Shown piece after piece: positions 6,733 to 15,836 of a stretch of 32,651 nucleotides of DNA. Below the pieces are notes generated by a model that did no database searches, had not been told where the DNA came from, and worked only from the letters and a program-made list of their open reading frames with translations. The stretch lies in IMG/VR virus record IMGVR_UViG_3300033143_002607, positions 1 to 32,651 of that record. One strand, given 5' to 3'. The DNA comes from a virus. A program made the position numbers and the translations under genes. How positions within the stretch are numbered: position 1 is the first letter of the stretch; the number at the start of each line of letters is the position of its first letter.

Positions 6733-8598
6733 ATGCTGGTACCAATCTATAATCCGCCGATTCCGAAGGGTCCGGGTACGATTCCTTGTCGTGTTGCGTA
6801 TCATCGTAATCTTCAATTTGGGCTCGGCGAGACAACAGAGCAGGCCCGTGCCCGTCTTCAGTTGGCTGATCCTAATCTTTCCGCCGATGATCGAAACGTT
6901 GGCGACTATGCAGGTAAGTTTTCTTCCATAAGACATGCCGATTCTGAACTCGATGCAGGCGGGCTCGCCGAAGTAACACTCGATCTAACGCAGGAACAGC
7001 GCATGGGTCTCCACGCCCGACGCCTAAAAATTATCGACGGTCGTTTAGTCCCCGTGACCTTCGAAGATCGTTTTGGTGCGGCAGCATCAAAAATCAAAGC
7101 CGCCTTTGGTCCTAACTATGATCCCGATGAACCTGTCAGTAAAGACGCATCGCAGGAGCTTATTGCCGAAGACCAGAGCCGTGCAATACGGGTTCGAGAA
7201 ATCATCAAAATGCTTCCCAAAACGATCACACATACAGGCACCGGCTACTATGGTGCGCGTAATTCTCCATCACATCGTGACGATACACAATCAGGTGCAG
7301 CAGTTGATCATGCCGACGGTACATTCACGATCACCTTAACAGTTGGTAATCTCCCCGGTGGTAATGCTTATCGTGAAGGTTATGTAACTAATGCAACTGA
7401 AACTGAAACAGCTGCAATTATCAGCCACACGGACACAACAATAACTCTTGAAGCCAACGCCGGAGTTACAATAGCAAACTGGGATGATCTTGATGACCTC
7501 GATATCTATAACGCGTGGTCATCAGGACAGGGTATGTTTGATGCCGTACATACGGATCAGGGTGGCGCTGATTTCGCTACCGAACAGCGTTGCCAGTTCT
7601 ACGACGGCACGTACACCGAAGACATCGTGCTCAATGCCGCCCTCCGCCCGACTCTCGAACGTCGCCTCGTGATTCAGGCTGCTGCTGGCGAGGATGCCGT
7701 CACGCTTACGAACAGCGGGTTGGCGGCGGACACGCTCAATCTGAACACCGTGGACTGCTGCTACGTTGAGGGTATGACGATCAATAGCACGATTGTTGAC
7801 TTGTACGGTGTGGCCGCCGGTGGAGGCTACGCGCACGAGTATGATAATATCGCAATCACAGGCTCAAACAACGCCAGAGGTTTCTCGGGCGGGATACACC
7901 TGTACATGCACGATTGCTCCTACACCGGCACCCGCTGGGGGCTGTTCGCTGAGGGGCGGGGCGCGGAAGTTGAACGGAGTACGTTTACGGGAGGTAGTGT
8001 AGGGATATACGCACAGAACGGACGGTATCCGATTGTCCGTGCATGTGTTTTTGATGGCATGGGAACAGCTATCTACTCCGCGAACGCATCACCCACGGCC
8101 CCGCCGGGTACTCTGCATCTTAGCCAATCCACCTTCTACGATTGCCAGTACGGCGTCTATGACGCCAACGGTGACGGCGACGACGTACTGATGCTCCTGG
8201 CGTACAACAACATCTTCGAGACAACGAATGCCGCAGACTACGCCATCTACGAACCGGGCGCTGTCCTCGGCAGGGTAGAGATGGACCACAACTGCTACCA
8301 CGGATACACAAATCCGTTCCACTTCTCAGGAGCTGACAAGTCTCTCGCGCAGTGGCAGGCGCTCACCGACCGGCAGGGCGACTCGCCAGACGCGCATTCC
8401 TTCGAGGCCGACCCGCTGATGACCGACCCTGCCGCGGGCGACTTCAGTCTGCAGGCCGGGTCGCCGTGCCGTCACGCCGGCGTAGGTTCTGGCGTCTTCA
8501 AGGACGTGGACGGTGACGCATACGACCCGCACCATCCGGATATTGGAGCCGTTTCCTCTGGCATCGGACCCGGAACAGCAGTGGGGGTTGCAGGATAA
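6733..8598 (+). CDS. Parallel beta-helix phage protein, tailspike-like
   Basis: The ATG at 6733 has an ideal AAGGAGG site 6 bases upstream; an earlier in-frame ATG overlaps the preceding gene and is less likely. The protein then has 621 residues. Residues 1-150 are a helical/charged attachment-like part. From about 190 onward the sequence shows repeated short strands and turns typical of a right-handed beta-helix (GGIHLYMHDCSYTGTRWGL, VERSTFTGGSVGIYAQNG, VRACVFDGMGTAIYS). It ends with a DVDGDAYDPHHPDIGAV motif seen in Pel/NosD-like surface proteins. Such proteins often bind or degrade surface polysaccharide, but no catalytic residues can be assigned. The stop overlaps the terminase start (TAATG). 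Confidence 0.75.
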   Translation: MLVPIYNPPIPKGPGTIPCRVAYHRNLQFGLGETTEQARARLQLADPNLSADDRNVGDYAGKFSSIRHADSELDAGGLAEVTLDLTQEQRMGLHARRLKIIDGRLVPVTFEDRFGAAASKIKAAFGPNYDPDEPVSKDASQELIAEDQSRAIRVREIIKMLPKTITHTGTGYYGARNSPSHRDDTQSGAAVDHADGTFTITLTVGNLPGGNAYREGYVTNATETETAAIISHTDTTITLEANAGVTIANWDDLDDLDIYNAWSSGQGMFDAVHTDQGGADFATEQRCQFYDGTYTEDIVLNAALRPTLERRLVIQAAAGEDAVTLTNSGLAADTLNLNTVDCCYVEGMTINSTIVDLYGVAAGGGYAHEYDNIAITGSNNARGFSGGIHLYMHDCSYTGTRWGLFAEGRGAEVERSTFTGGSVGIYAQNGRYPIVRACVFDGMGTAIYSANASPTAPPGTLHLSQSTFYDCQYGVYDANGDGDDVLMLLAYNNIFETTNAADYAIYEPGAVLGRVEMDHNCYHGYTNPFHFSGADKSLAQWQALTDRQGDSPDAHSFEADPLMTDPAAGDFSLQAGSPCRHAGVGSGVFKDVDGDAYDPHHPDIGAVSSGIGPGTAVGVAG

Positions 8599-10253
8599 TG
8601 ACAACAGCAGTCCATCCACTCAAGAAACTCCTCGCAGAGCGGATATACTCCGGTCTGAGAAGGAAATCTATAACTTCATGTTCCAAGTGGTCGGAAGAGT
8701 ACCGGATCATGGGACAGCCATTACCCGGACCCTTCCGATTCGATCACCACCCGTGGTGTCGTGATATGCACGACTGCACCTCTGAAAAAATGGTTGGGAT
8801 GAAGGGTGCTCAGTTAGGATTTACAGAAACGGCCCTCAACAAGGTGTTCTTCGCTATTGATGTAAACGGCACCTCAGTTCTGTATATGCTCCCGGCCTCA
8901 ACACCCGATGCTCACGACTTTTCCACATCGCGCTTCGACCCGGCTCTAGAGAGCAGTGCTCATCTCAAGAATCTTTTCTCTGATGTTAAGAACATCGGCC
9001 ACAAGCGAGCCGGACATGCCAACCTGTTTATCCGTGGTTCACGGTCGAGGAGCCAGCTTAAATCCATCCCCGTTGGACTAACGATTTTCGACGAAGTAGA
9101 CGAAATGGTGCAAGACAACATAACACTGGCCTTCGAACGCATGTCTGGACAAGTCGAAAAACAGGCTTTCCTTCTGTCTACGCCCACCATTGAAAACTTT
9201 GGTATCCATAAGCATTTCCTTCAATCTACTCAAGAATATTTCCATTTCCGCTGCCCGCATTGTGGTAAGCTAACGACCTTAACATTCCCTGACAGTCTCG
9301 TAATCACAGCAGAGAACTATGATGATCCTGATATCTACAAGTCGCATATCGTTTGCCATGAGTGTAAGTCCCCTCTCAATCATGCAGCAAAAACTGATTG
9401 GCTCTCAACAGGGCGATGGGTTGCGAAGTACCCTGACCGCAGAATCAGGGGCTTCCACGTCTCGCAACTCTTCTCAACAGTCTTAGCACCATCCAAGATC
9501 GCGCTTGATTACCTTAATGCGCAAACAAACCCAACTGATGAGCAAGAGTTTTGGAACTCAACACTTGGTCGTACGCACACGGTTAAGGGCGCTCGCATCA
9601 CGGACAAAGAGATTGACGACTGCATGGGCTCCTATGTAATGGGCCCAACAGCGGGACAGTTTATTACAATGGGTATCGACGTGGGTAAGAAACTCCACTA
9701 CGAGATCGCTTCGTGGTCTTTAATGTCTAATCGTTCAGATATCCATCTCTCAACACATTGCAAGGTTATTGCTGTTGGTAGTGTTCCAGATTTCGAAGAC
9801 CTAGACGTCCTCATGCAACAGTACAGTGTTCACTTCGCGGTTATTGACGCCCAACCCGAACGCCGCAAATCCACTGAGTTTGCAAAGCGAAACGGCAACG
9901 TCAAAATCTGTTTCTACGGGAGAGGGATTAGAAACAAGGTTATCCATGAACACTCCGAGACTGAGTCCGCAGTAACCGTGGATCGTACTTCTTGGCTTGA
10001 TACCTCACTCTCACGCTTCAAGCCAGAGAAAAAAAGAATCACATTGCCGCGTGACTTACCTCTTGAATATAGGCAGCACTTAAAGGCGTTGACGCGCGTT
10101 TACAAGAAAGACTCAGATGGTAACCCAGTGGGAAGATATATCAAGAACGAGAACGAACCAGACCACTTGGCACACGCTAGAAACTATGCCGAAATCGCCT
10201 TAGAGCTTACAGCCAGTCTTATTGGGCATCAGAGTATAAGGAGTGTGAACTAA
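8598..10253 (+). CDS. terL: Terminase large subunit, lambda GpA-like
   Basis: The predicted protein has 551 residues. It packages DNA into the prohead, using an N-terminal ATPase and a C-terminal nuclease. Visible motifs are a Walker A-like KGAQLGFTE at 69-77, a Walker B LTIFDEVDE at 161-169, and a zinc ribbon formed by C219/C222 and C253/C256. The nuclease part starts at about 355 with MGIDVGKK (D361), continues to VIDAQPERR, and ends with a DHLAHARNYAEIA segment that may supply a further metal ligand. The zinc pair after the ATPase and the K-x-x-Q-x-G phosphate loop point to the lambda gpA family rather than the T4/HK97 type. Both junctions are TAATG overlaps, between the beta-helix protein and the portal. 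Confidence 0.93.
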   Translation: MTTAVHPLKKLLAERIYSGLRRKSITSCSKWSEEYRIMGQPLPGPFRFDHHPWCRDMHDCTSEKMVGMKGAQLGFTETALNKVFFAIDVNGTSVLYMLPASTPDAHDFSTSRFDPALESSAHLKNLFSDVKNIGHKRAGHANLFIRGSRSRSQLKSIPVGLTIFDEVDEMVQDNITLAFERMSGQVEKQAFLLSTPTIENFGIHKHFLQSTQEYFHFRCPHCGKLTTLTFPDSLVITAENYDDPDIYKSHIVCHECKSPLNHAAKTDWLSTGRWVAKYPDRRIRGFHVSQLFSTVLAPSKIALDYLNAQTNPTDEQEFWNSTLGRTHTVKGARITDKEIDDCMGSYVMGPTAGQFITMGIDVGKKLHYEIASWSLMSNRSDIHLSTHCKVIAVGSVPDFEDLDVLMQQYSVHFAVIDAQPERRKSTEFAKRNGNVKICFYGRGIRNKVIHEHSETESAVTVDRTSWLDTSLSRFKPEKKRITLPRDLPLEYRQHLKALTRVYKKDSDGNPVGRYIKNENEPDHLAHARNYAEIALELTASLIGHQSIRSVN

Positions 10254-11968
10254 TGACGCCGATTATTATTCCAAATATTATTCACCCCGAGTATCGAATG
10301 ATGCTTGCAGCGTGGCATAAGTTTAGGCTGACTTTTGAGGGTGGAGAAAGTTTTAAAAACGCTTATCTCTATCACTTTAGCACCAGAGAAACACAGAGTG
10401 ATTACTCAGATCGTAAAGACTTGACATATGTACCTGCTCACGCTAAGTCTGCGATTAAGGAAATCAATAATGCTATTCACCAGAGAATGGTTGATGTAAT
10501 TCGTAAGGGTGGAACCACTTCTTATCAGAAGGCAATCGTTGGTGATAAGAGTGGTGTTGATCTCGCCGGTAATACAATGAATGGTTTCATCGGTCGCTAC
10601 GTGCTTCCAGAGTTATTAACTATGGCAAAGGTTGGTGTATATATTGATAGATTCCAATTAAATGAAATGTCCTCACGTCGAGATGCTATGGCTGCTAGGC
10701 CATATCTCTATATCTATAGGGCAGAGGATATTCGTTCTTGGGTTTATAATAATGAAAATCAGTTAACGAATCTTCTTCTTCGTGACTGTGTTCTTGATAT
10801 CGACCCAATAACTGGTCTTGCTACATCAGATGTAGAGCAGTATCGCCTGTTGGCGTTGACACCGGAGGGTGTCCTAGTTACAATCTACAATGCAAAGGGT
10901 AATCAGACACAACAGTATCTCCTTAACCTAAAAGCAATACCCTTTGTCCTCTTCGAGATTTCTGACAGCCTATTAACTGATATTGCCGATTATCAAATCG
11001 CGTTGATGAATCTTTCTTCTTCCGACATGTCATATGCTATGAAGTCAAACTTCCCGTTTTATACGGAGCAGTATAGTCCTCTCTCTGAGCTTAGCAACCT
11101 GAGACAAGCATCAGAAACGTCAGACTCCGAAGCAGGCACCGCCGCATCTGCGACGGTTGCTAAGAGACCAGAACTTAAAATTGGTGCCGCACAGGGTAGA
11201 CGCTACCCCATAAACACAGAACGACCTGATTTCATACATCCTTCACCTGAGCCACTTAAGGTGAGTATGGAAAAGCAGGAGCAACTTAAAAAAGAAATTC
11301 GCCAGATTATCCATCTTGCGGTCTCGCATCTCGAAACAAGACGCGCATCCTCAGAAAGTAAACAAGAGGATGAGAAGGGTCTGGAAGCAGGTCTCTCTGC
11401 GCTTGGACAGGAATTAGAGTATGGTGAGAGACAGATCGCTGAGTTTTGGGCGATGTACGAGCGTGAAACTGTTAGCGTCACTATTCAGTATCCCCATAAC
11501 TATACCTTACGTTCCGATACGGATCGTCGGAAAGAAGCCACTGACCTTGAAGAGATTATCCATAAAGTGCCATCATTATCCTTTCAAAAAGAGATGGCCA
11601 AAGAGATTATTAGCATCGTAGCAGGACCGAAGGTAACGCAAGGCGAACTTGAGGTAATGCAAAAAGAAATCGACGCCGCGCCAGTGGTAGTTATCGACCC
11701 TGACGTTATCGCCGCTGATCTTGAACAAGGATTACTTACCCGCACCTTGGCGAGTGTAATCAGGCTCTATCCAAAGGGTGAGGCTGAAAAAGCCAAGATA
11801 GAACATGCGGAGCGTGCTGCTGCTATTGTGGCAGCGCAATCTGATATGGGCGCAAGGGGTGTGGATGATTTAGGGGAGGACAATGCTGCTCGAAGAGAGA
11901 AAGAGGCATCTCGCAACTCTGACCTAGATGCCGCTATCACTAACAAGACCCGAGGGGAGGGTAAATAA
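10253..11968 (+). CDS. Portal protein (DUF4055-like)
   Basis: The predicted protein has 571 residues and directly follows the large terminase with a 1-bp stop/start overlap, the usual portal position. The N-terminal part resembles the DUF4055 group of portal-like proteins: HPEYRMMLAAWHKFRLTFEGG, then an FIGRYVLPELLTMAKVGVYIDRF segment corresponding to the 'late, GR-x-G-x-x-VD' portion. The central part has the long helices expected of a portal stem (LKKEIRQIIHLAVSHLETR at about 343-361). The C-terminal 130 residues are charged and helical, as in portal crown/wing regions. Assignment relies on context plus general resemblance. A short DNA stretch at 11323-11344 is nearly identical to the intergenic repeat at 3939-3960. 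Confidence 0.82.
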   Translation: MTPIIIPNIIHPEYRMMLAAWHKFRLTFEGGESFKNAYLYHFSTRETQSDYSDRKDLTYVPAHAKSAIKEINNAIHQRMVDVIRKGGTTSYQKAIVGDKSGVDLAGNTMNGFIGRYVLPELLTMAKVGVYIDRFQLNEMSSRRDAMAARPYLYIYRAEDIRSWVYNNENQLTNLLLRDCVLDIDPITGLATSDVEQYRLLALTPEGVLVTIYNAKGNQTQQYLLNLKAIPFVLFEISDSLLTDIADYQIALMNLSSSDMSYAMKSNFPFYTEQYSPLSELSNLRQASETSDSEAGTAASATVAKRPELKIGAAQGRRYPINTERPDFIHPSPEPLKVSMEKQEQLKKEIRQIIHLAVSHLETRRASSESKQEDEKGLEAGLSALGQELEYGERQIAEFWAMYERETVSVTIQYPHNYTLRSDTDRRKEATDLEEIIHKVPSLSFQKEMAKEIISIVAGPKVTQGELEVMQKEIDAAPVVVIDPDVIAADLEQGLLTRTLASVIRLYPKGEAEKAKIEHAERAAAIVAAQSDMGARGVDDLGEDNAARREKEASRNSDLDAAITNKTRGEGK

Positions 11969-12414
11969 TGGCTGCTTACATAACCCGAGCCGAAGGTACT
12001 ACCTACTTTACCTTACGACTTAATAGCGCCCCGTGGGATGGTGCAACGGATGGTGATAAGGACAAATCTTTGACTCAGGCGACGATGATTATTGACCAGT
12101 TAAATTTTAGAGGGGAGAAAACAGATGAAGCACAGGTGTTGCAGTTTCCTCGCTACGATGATTCTGTAATACCACAAGATATCCAAAACGCTTGTGCAGA
12201 AATTGCATTAGCACTACTAGATGGTGTTGACCCTGAGCTTGAATTCGAAAACCTCACTATGGTGTCTCAGGGTTATGGGCCGGTTAAGTCTACCTATAAT
12301 AGATCAGCATTGCCCGAGCATAAAATAGCAGGGGTGCCTAGCATGATGGCTTGGCGCTATCTTAAGCCGTACCTGCGTGATCATCGGACAGTTGATCTTA
12401 GTAGGGTGTCCTAG
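11968..12414 (+). CDS. Putative head-tail connector (gp6/DnaT-like adaptor)
   Basis: The predicted protein has 148 residues and starts within the portal stop (TAATG). Its content is typical of small adaptor proteins found after the portal or scaffold in P22-type-coat siphoviruses: an opening YFTLRLNSAPWDGA segment, helices such as SLTQATMIIDQLNFRG, an LQFPRYDD segment, and PQDIQNACAEIALALLDG before a flexible tail. Proteins with the F-P-R ... I-P-x-x-I-x-x-A-x-x-E-x-A pattern are usually annotated DnaT-like or head-tail adaptors. Role inferred: joining the portal ring to the neck. Confidence 0.7.
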   Translation: MAAYITRAEGTTYFTLRLNSAPWDGATDGDKDKSLTQATMIIDQLNFRGEKTDEAQVLQFPRYDDSVIPQDIQNACAEIALALLDGVDPELEFENLTMVSQGYGPVKSTYNRSALPEHKIAGVPSMMAWRYLKPYLRDHRTVDLSRVS

Positions 12415-12423
12415 GAGATGATG

Positions 12424-13203
12424 ATGAATAGTAAGCTAAGGGCCGTTTGGGTTACTGTGCATGACGATGTGGCTCCTGATCCGAAGCCCGATCCGAAGCC
12501 CGATCCGAAGCCCGATCCGAAGCCAGCCGAAACCTTTTCGCAAGAGCAGGTGAATACGATGCTTGCTAAGGAGAAGCGTGCTCAGCAAGATAAAACCCAA
12601 AAGGCTCTTGACGAGTTAGAAGCCGTTAAGACAAAAGTCGAACTTTCAACAGCCGAGAGAGAAGGATTCGAGAAACGACTTGCTGAAATGCAAAGATCAA
12701 ACATGACGAAAGAAGAACTCGCGAAACAGGAACAGGATAGAATCTTAAGGGACCATACTGAAAAGGTTACTACAACGGAAAAGGAGAGAGACGATTGGAA
12801 GAATCGGTTCACGAGCGCGTCGATCACTCGTGCTATAACTGATGCCGCAGTGTCACACGAAGCGTTCGTCCCCGCGCAGGTTGTGGCGATATTGCAAACA
12901 AATACTCGGATGGCCGAGGCACTTGACGCAGAAGGAAAGCCAACAGGCGAACTTGTCCCGAAGGTGACATTTCATGATGTCGACAAGGACAAGAAGCCTG
13001 TTACTCTTGATCTGCTTGTTCCTGAGGCGGTTAAGAGGATGACGGAAATGGATTCATACCTGAATCTCTTCAAAGGAAAGGGAACAGGTGGTATTGGTGG
13101 TATGAATAAGGGTGCTGGCGGTGGTGAGGTTGACCTTGCCGCTATGGCCAGAGATAACCCCGAAGCGTATCGTAAGTATCGTGCTGAGCACGATCTTACA
13201 TAG
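12424..13203 (+). CDS. Capsid scaffolding protein
   Basis: Three consecutive ATG codons lie at 12418, 12421 and 12424. An AGGAG box at 12413-12417 is correctly spaced only for the third, so I chose 12424 (259 residues). A DPKP repeat occurs at about residues 19-34. A long charged coiled coil follows (about 40-135, rich in Glu, Lys and Gln), then a domain around AITDAAVSHEAFVPAQVVAIL and a Gly-rich stretch, ending with ARDNPEAYRKYRAEHDLT. Acidic coiled-coil proteins just before the coat gene are scaffolds. The DPKP repeat is encoded by four 12-bp DNA repeats, so its length may vary between relatives. Confidence 0.8.
   Translation: MNSKLRAVWVTVHDDVAPDPKPDPKPDPKPDPKPAETFSQEQVNTMLAKEKRAQQDKTQKALDELEAVKTKVELSTAEREGFEKRLAEMQRSNMTKEELAKQEQDRILRDHTEKVTTTEKERDDWKNRFTSASITRAITDAAVSHEAFVPAQVVAILQTNTRMAEALDAEGKPTGELVPKVTFHDVDKDKKPVTLDLLVPEAVKRMTEMDSYLNLFKGKGTGGIGGMNKGAGGGEVDLAAMARDNPEAYRKYRAEHDLT
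12478..12525 (+). repeat. 12-bp tandem repeat encoding DPKP, four copies
   Basis: GATCCGAAGCCC is repeated at 12478, 12490, 12502 and 12514; the last copy has one changed base. It lies in frame, so copy-number changes would lengthen or shorten the Pro-rich linker in the scaffold protein without a frameshift. Confidence 0.95.
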
Positions 13204-13216
13204 TTAGGGATGTGAA

Positions 13217-14599
13217 ATGAAAGGTATTCTAAGTCGTAAGTGGATCAACGTCCACTTAAACACGCTCGATCCGTTTGTTCCGGAGGTATGGGCACAGGAA
13301 TCACTTATGATTCTTGAAGCCAACATGGTTACTGCCAATCTTGTGCATCGTGACTTCTCGAACGAAGTTGCGAAGTACGGCGACATCGTGAATACGCGTC
13401 GCCCGGCAGAATTCGTTGCGGCACGTAAGGTCGATGGGGATGATGTTACGGTTCAGAACGCGGTGGCGACGAACGTGCCCGTGGCGCTGGATCAGCATAT
13501 CCACACGTCCTTTATCATCTATGATGGTGAAGAGTCTAAGGGATTCAAGAGCCTCCGTGATGAGTATCTTGTCCCGGCTCTTTTGTCTCAGGCGCAGATC
13601 ATAGACGAGATTTTGAACGTGCAGGCGTATCAGTTCATTGGTAATGTTGAGGGTAGTCTTGGTACTGCTGTTGCCAAGGCGACTCTTCTCGATCTCAAGG
13701 AGCTGATGAGCACGAATAAGGTTCCGGTCGCTGGCCGTAACCTGATTGTGACGCCGGCATCTGAGGGTGATTTTCTTGCCATCTCTGAGTTCACCAATGC
13801 TGAAAAGATTGGTGATGCTGGTACGACGATGCGTGAGGGTTCACTCGGCCGTAAGTTCGGGTTCAATACCTTTATGTCGCAGAATGCTCCCAGTATTGCT
13901 ACTGGCAACACGATTGCCGGTGGTGCTGTTGACAATGGTGCTGGTTATCCTATAGGCACCACGACGCTGACGTGTGACACGTTCTCTGCGGCTGTTACGC
14001 CGGGTGGGTTCGTTGTTATCGCTGGCGACGATATCCCTCAGAAGGTGACCGGTTCCACGGGTACGCCTTGTACGGAAATCGTTATTAGTCCTGGTCTTAA
14101 GCGTGCGGTTGCTGACAATGCTGTTGTCACTTCCTACACGCCGGGCGCTGTTGACCTTGGTGCTGGTTATGCGTCGGGGTGGAATAAGGAAATCGTTGTT
14201 GACGCTTTCTCTGTTGCACCCAAGATCGGACAGTTGGTGACGTTTGGTACGGCGGCTGATGCGGCGAAGCATGGTCTTCTCACGACTCCTACCACGACGG
14301 CTCTTCTGTTGGGTAGGTCGCTTGAGGCCACTGCCGCAGACAATGCAATCGTTGGTATTGGTCCGGCTGGTAACTATAACTTTGCGTTCGTGAAGAACGC
14401 ACTGGCTCTGGTTACCCGTCCTCTGGCTCTCCCGAAGGCGGGAACTGGCGCGCAGTCGTTCGTTGCCAATTACCGCGGGTTAGCTATTAGGGTGACTATC
14501 GCTTATGATCCTTATAAGCAGGGCCACCTTGTCACCGTCGATATGCTTGCCGGTGTTAAGGTTCTGGACGCTAGGCTCGGGGCCGTTCTGCTCGGGTAA
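13217..14599 (+). CDS. Major capsid protein, P22 coat-like
   Basis: The predicted protein has 460 residues and directly follows the scaffold gene. It forms the icosahedral shell. It resembles the P22 coat family: an N-terminal TLDPFVPEVWAQESLMILEANMV segment, then FSNEVAKYGDIVNTRRPAEFVA, VPVALDQHIHTSFIIYDGEE, and a central NLIVTPASEGDFLAISEF strand pair. A beta-rich insertion between about 230 and 370 occupies the place of the P22 insertion domain. The C-terminal FVANYRGLAIRVTIAYDPYKQGHLVTVDMLAGVKVLDARLG is characteristic. A TAGGGA site precedes the ATG. A strong hairpin follows the stop at once. Codon and base use are more uniform here than in the neighbouring genes, consistent with high expression. 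Confidence 0.9.
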   Translation: MKGILSRKWINVHLNTLDPFVPEVWAQESLMILEANMVTANLVHRDFSNEVAKYGDIVNTRRPAEFVAARKVDGDDVTVQNAVATNVPVALDQHIHTSFIIYDGEESKGFKSLRDEYLVPALLSQAQIIDEILNVQAYQFIGNVEGSLGTAVAKATLLDLKELMSTNKVPVAGRNLIVTPASEGDFLAISEFTNAEKIGDAGTTMREGSLGRKFGFNTFMSQNAPSIATGNTIAGGAVDNGAGYPIGTTTLTCDTFSAAVTPGGFVVIAGDDIPQKVTGSTGTPCTEIVISPGLKRAVADNAVVTSYTPGAVDLGAGYASGWNKEIVVDAFSVAPKIGQLVTFGTAADAAKHGLLTTPTTTALLLGRSLEATAADNAIVGIGPAGNYNFAFVKNALALVTRPLALPKAGTGAQSFVANYRGLAIRVTIAYDPYKQGHLVTVDMLAGVKVLDARLGAVLLG

Positions 14600-14611
14600 G
14601 ATAATTAGCTA

Positions 14612-14637
14612 TGGGGAGGGGCTTCGGCCCCTCCCCA
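14612..14637 (+). terminator. Strong UUCG hairpin after the coat gene
   Basis: An 11-bp stem, TGGGGAGGGGC (14612-14622) with GCCCCTCCCCA (14627-14637), closes on the TTCG tetraloop, giving the extra-stable C(UUCG)G form. No T-tract follows. A ribosome-binding GGGAG starts 2 bases after the stem. It is therefore more likely a partial terminator, attenuator or 3' stabiliser of the coat mRNA than a full intrinsic terminator. Confidence 0.8.
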
Positions 14638-14649
14638 CGGGAGACAACA

Positions 14650-14919
14650 ATGATAGATTTCATCGAAGTTATAAAGACTCTCGGTGTCCCGGTAGCTATA
14701 TTATGTGTCTTCATGTGGTGGATGTATAAAAAGGATCAAGCTGCCGAGAAAAGACATACTAAGATGGGTGATAGGCTTTCAGAGATTGAAGATTATCAGC
14801 GCACTAAATTAGAGGGGCTTTCTGTTGAGGCGACACAAGCAGCACAATCAAATACAATGGTTATGCAAGGTCTTTGTGAAGAGTTTAAGAAACGACCGTG
14901 TTTAAAGGATAGTATATAA
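14650..14919 (+). CDS. Small single-span membrane protein
   Basis: I chose the ATG at 14650 because GGGAG lies 6 bases upstream; an earlier ATG at 14611 is inside the hairpin. The protein has 89 residues. It has one transmembrane segment (about 7-26, VIKTLGVPVAILCVFMWWMY), followed by a Lys/Glu-rich cytoplasmic-type coiled helix. It overlaps the next gene by a TAATG junction. Short N-terminal-anchored proteins with a charged coiled tail occur in phages as holin or accessory lysis proteins, but the position between the coat and neck genes is odd for lysis. Function not assigned. Confidence 0.7.
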   Translation: MIDFIEVIKTLGVPVAILCVFMWWMYKKDQAAEKRHTKMGDRLSEIEDYQRTKLEGLSVEATQAAQSNTMVMQGLCEEFKKRPCLKDSI

Positions 14920-15350
14920 TGCAGAATGTTTTACGACAGATTAAGTTAATCATATATCGCCTCAAGAGAAACTATGGGGTAACTGTAGTTTTGAGGCAGA
15001 TTAACTCTTCGAGCCAGAATAGAAGCACAGGAGTATTAACGGTTGCGCGTACAGCAACGACAATTAATCGGGCTATCTTACTACCAACACGGTTGCAAAG
15101 AGATTTTACTTATGACCTGAGCTTCATTGCTGCTAATAAGAACTTTACATACGGTGGTTTATTTGATACAAATGTCCGTGTGTTAATCATTGATGCTAAG
15201 GATTTACCGAGTGGGTACACATCATCACTAGACGACTATTTTGTTTATTCAGGTGAGAAGTACGAGATCGTTAGCGTCGAGAAGTGTGAGGGCGACACAG
15301 CTGTATTGTTCAGGATTAAGCAAGCTACTAATGCAGGAGTACCTACATAA
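14919..15350 (+). CDS. Putative head-closure / neck protein
   Basis: The predicted protein has 143 residues and is coupled at both ends by TAATG overlaps. It begins with a basic helix (NVLRQIKLIIYRLKRNYG), followed by a beta-rich body (TVVLRQINSSSQNRSTGVLTVARTATTI; RVLIIDAKDLPSGY; DYFVYSGEKYEIVSVEKCEG). This outline, including a YFVYSGEKYEIVSVE strand pair, fits small beta-barrel head-closure or stopper proteins. Synteny after the coat gene and before the tail tube supports a neck role. No specific family is recognised. Confidence 0.6.
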   Translation: MQNVLRQIKLIIYRLKRNYGVTVVLRQINSSSQNRSTGVLTVARTATTINRAILLPTRLQRDFTYDLSFIAANKNFTYGGLFDTNVRVLIIDAKDLPSGYTSSLDDYFVYSGEKYEIVSVEKCEGDTAVLFRIKQATNAGVPT

Positions 15351-15826
15351 TGGCAATGCACGAAAAATGGCCGGCGTGGATTATGCGATCAATGCGAAAG
15401 CATTTTGATGATAATACGGGTGCCCTTGCGATGTTCGCAGAAGGAGAAGTCCGTAAGACCAGTGGGCTTAAAGATTTTATTGAGTTCCGTTTTGATGGTC
15501 CCTACTTCACACTGGTGAGTAAAGGTTACTGGAGAGTATATACAGAGGTTAATATTTTACTAACCTCAGCTCTCGATGAAGCTAATAATGATAGGATTCA
15601 CATAAACACTGGTATTGTTGCTAAGGCATTTTCTCAACTATTGCCGATTCTGAAATTGGGCTCTGATGTGGAAGATGATGACTCTCAGCTGGAATGTATG
15701 ACATTACTTGGGGACACAGAAGGTCGTGAACGTATACAAATCAGTCATTTCGGCCAGATTGAGCCTAAGGTTAGTGTGCTGCAAGCTTCTGTCGAAGGTC
15801 ACTATGAGATGATGCTCAAGGAATAG
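15350..15826 (+). CDS. Putative tail terminator / neck protein
   Basis: The predicted protein has 158 residues, with an AGGAG site 13 bases before the ATG inside the preceding gene. It mixes helices (WPAWIMRSMRKHFDD) and a beta-sheet region (DFIEFRFDGPYFTLVSKGYWRVYTEVNILLTS). It ends with IEPKVSVLQASVEGHYEMML, similar to the closing strand of tail-terminator-like proteins. It is the gene just upstream of the tail tube gene, the usual place of the tail terminator. The function is inferred from order and size only. Confidence 0.55.
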   Translation: MAMHEKWPAWIMRSMRKHFDDNTGALAMFAEGEVRKTSGLKDFIEFRFDGPYFTLVSKGYWRVYTEVNILLTSALDEANNDRIHINTGIVAKAFSQLLPILKLGSDVEDDDSQLECMTLLGDTEGRERIQISHFGQIEPKVSVLQASVEGHYEMMLKE

Positions 15827-15836
15827 GAGGTTCAAG

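Noticed and set aside
14611-14649. Earlier start for the small membrane protein
   Set aside because: The ATG lies in the UUCG hairpin; GGGAG is spaced for the ATG at 14650.
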